From assembly GCA_964407265.1 (NCBI GenBank), contig CAYOUV010000071.1:1-15133 (forward strand): a stretch of DNA of 15,133 nt, given 5' to 3'. The first letter of the stretch is position 1. Each line of letters begins with the position of its first letter. The notes beneath the pieces were generated by a model that did not search any database, was not told the origin of the DNA, and saw only the letters and a list, made by a program, of their open reading frames with translations. Shown piece by piece: positions 13,951 to 15,133 of this stretch. A program made the translations under genes and the position numbers. Source of the DNA: CAYOUV01 sp964407265 (GTDB taxonomy: Bacteria > Chloroflexota > Anaerolineae > Anaerolineales > Villigracilaceae).

Positions 13951-13982
13951 TTCAATAGCTTTAATGAATGGAGGGAATGCTG

Positions 13983-14969
13983 ATGGTTAGTGAACAACCA
14001 ACTCGAAATCTGGCGTTGGAATTGGTCCGCGTGACTGAAGCGGCAGCTTTGGCGTCCGGTCGTTGGATGGGACGCGGCGAAAAAGAATCGGCCGACCACG
14101 CTGCAGTAGAGGCGATGCGTCTGGTATTGCAATCGGTGGACATGGACGGCAATATCGTGATTGGTGAAGGCGAGAAGGACAAGGCACCCATGCTGTTCAA
14201 CGGTGAGCATGTCGGGAACGGCTATCCACCTGAGGTGGATGTGGCGGTCGACCCAATTGACGGCACCCGCCCGTTAGCCTTCGGTCGCACCAACTCGATT
14301 GCCACGGTCGCCATTGCTCCACGCGGGACAATGTTTGATCCGGGTCCTTATGTTTATATGAACAAAATTGCGGTCGGTCCGGAAGCCAAGGGCAAGATCG
14401 ACATCGAGAAACCGATTGCGGATAATCTCAAAGCGATTGCCAAAGCCAAAGGGAAGGCTGTTGAGGACCTGACTACGATTGTGCTCGACCGGCCGCGCCA
14501 CGATGATCTGGTGGCCGAAATACGCCGAAACGGGGCGCGAATTCGCCAAATTCCGGATGGCGATGTGGCTGCTGCCCTGATGACCGCCCTGCCGAATTCG
14601 GGTATTGACGTGTTGATTGGCATCGGAGGCACTCCGGAGGGAGTGCTGGCAGCCTGTGCCCTGCGCGCCATGGGTGGGGAGATCCAGGGTAAGCTTTATG
14701 CCCGCAATGAAGATGAGCTCAAGCGCGGACGCGAGATGGGCTACGACTTCGAGAAAATCCTGACCATGGACGACCTGGTCTCGTCCGAGGACGTCTTCTT
14801 CGCTGCTACTGGCATTACGGATGGGGAATTACTCAAAGGCGTCAAGTATTTTGGCGATGGGGCAACCACTGACAGCCTGGTGGTGCGCGGATTGACCGGC
14901 ACGGTGCGTCAGATCACGGCCACGCATCGCTGGAACAAACTCAATCGGCTGAGCACCATTAAATACTGA
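13983..14969 (+). CDS. glpX: Class II fructose-1,6-bisphosphatase (GlpX type)
   Basis: This enzyme removes the 1-phosphate of fructose 1,6-bisphosphate in gluconeogenesis. Some relatives also act on sedoheptulose bisphosphate. Using the ATG at 13983 (GGAGGG seven bases upstream) the protein has 328 residues, the usual size. In-frame ATGs at 13968 and 13977 overlap or abut that ribosome site. Motifs are RNLALELVRVTEAAALAS near the N terminus, DGNIVIGEGEKDKAPML (55-71) with metal-binding acidic residues, VDPIDGT (89-95), YMNKIAVGPEA, IGGTPEGVLAACALRAMGG and LYARNEDELKRG. All agree with GlpX. The gene starts 32 bases after cdsA and may be read from the same transcript. No clear terminator follows; eight C residues come directly after the stop. 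Confidence 0.95.
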   Translation: MVSEQPTRNLALELVRVTEAAALASGRWMGRGEKESADHAAVEAMRLVLQSVDMDGNIVIGEGEKDKAPMLFNGEHVGNGYPPEVDVAVDPIDGTRPLAFGRTNSIATVAIAPRGTMFDPGPYVYMNKIAVGPEAKGKIDIEKPIADNLKAIAKAKGKAVEDLTTIVLDRPRHDDLVAEIRRNGARIRQIPDGDVAAALMTALPNSGIDVLIGIGGTPEGVLAACALRAMGGEIQGKLYARNEDELKRGREMGYDFEKILTMDDLVSSEDVFFAATGITDGELLKGVKYFGDGATTDSLVVRGLTGTVRQITATHRWNKLNRLSTIKY

Positions 14970-15002
14970 GCCCCCCCCAAGGCTGGATATGAGCAGCAAG
15001 GC

Positions 15003-15031
15003 TTGACATGCGCCTGGCTTCCCCTTATAAT
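15003..15031 (+). promoter_or_regulatory. Consensus sigma-70 promoter of tRNA-Asn
   Basis: TTGACA (15003-15008) and TATAAT (15026-15031) are separated by exactly 17 bases. Both hexamers match consensus perfectly. The tRNA starts 11 bases after the -10 box, so the primary transcript has only a few extra 5' bases. Confidence 0.93.
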
Positions 15032-15042
15032 CTCGGACGCCT

Positions 15043-15115
15043 TCCTGGCTAGCTCAATCGGCAGAGCAAGCGGCTGTTAACCGCTAGGTTCGAGGTTCGA
15101 GTCCTCGGCCAGGAG
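15043..15115 (+). tRNA. tRNA-Asn (anticodon GTT)
   Basis: The 73-base cloverleaf is complete. The acceptor TCCTGGC pairs with GCCAGGA. The D arm is GCTC/GAGC. The anticodon stem AGCGG/CCGCT encloses CTGTTAA with GTT at 15076-15078. The T arm CGAGG/CCTCG encloses TTCGAGT. The discriminator base is G15115. The next bases are CCT, so the CCA end is not encoded and must be added by nucleotidyltransferase. Confidence 0.97.
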
Positions 15116-15133
15116 CCTGAAAGCCCCGCAAGG

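Noticed and set aside
14971..14978. Run of eight C after glpX
   Set aside because: Noted as a possible sequencing-length error, but it lies outside genes and has no associated structure.
15116..15133. Possible second tRNA or attachment site after tRNA-Asn
   Set aside because: Only 18 bases remain and no acceptor stem or repeat of the tRNA end can be recognised.

Overview
The window reads as chromosomal DNA from a bacterium, most likely a member of the Chloroflexota (Anaerolineae-like). This is an inference from the combination of an archaeal-type thiolase/HMG-CoA synthase pair with a class II HMG-CoA reductase, a short EF-Ts, a two-GAF NarL-type histidine kinase, and a ribosomal protein S2 with a long charged tail. 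Nothing in the window names a species. Most of it is housekeeping DNA. I see no phage, insertion sequence, CRISPR array or toxin-antitoxin pair.

Left part (1-3685, minus strand): a three-gene mevalonate block transcribed right to left. It holds class II HMG-CoA reductase, archaeal-type HMG-CoA synthase, and a thiolase-fold protein cut by the left edge. The reductase and synthase keep their catalytic residues. The thiolase lacks all three residues expected for catalysis (Cys to Gly, His to Phe, His to Asn), which is the most unusual observation in the window. Divergent from this block (3792-5468, plus) is a soluble GAF-GAF histidine kinase with no response regulator beside it, ended by an intrinsic terminator.

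Middle (5469-8903): a 480-base non-coding leader with inverted repeats, dnaA with its own terminator, an AT-rich 450-base gap full of inverted repeats and bracketed by an exact 14-bp direct repeat, then an integral-membrane acyltransferase-3 gene. I found no convincing cluster of DnaA boxes on either side of dnaA.

Right part (8904-15133, plus): a translation and envelope-precursor cluster, rpsB-tsf // pyrH // frr-uppS-cdsA-glpX, followed by tRNA-Asn with a perfect consensus sigma-70 promoter. rpsB has a structured leader and a roughly 157-residue charged tail containing three 36-bp repeats. Strong hairpins separate tsf from pyrH and pyrH from frr. The dxr gene (MEP pathway) that often follows cdsA is absent and glpX stands there instead. 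This fits isoprenoid precursors being supplied by the mevalonate genes at the left and used by UppS at the right.
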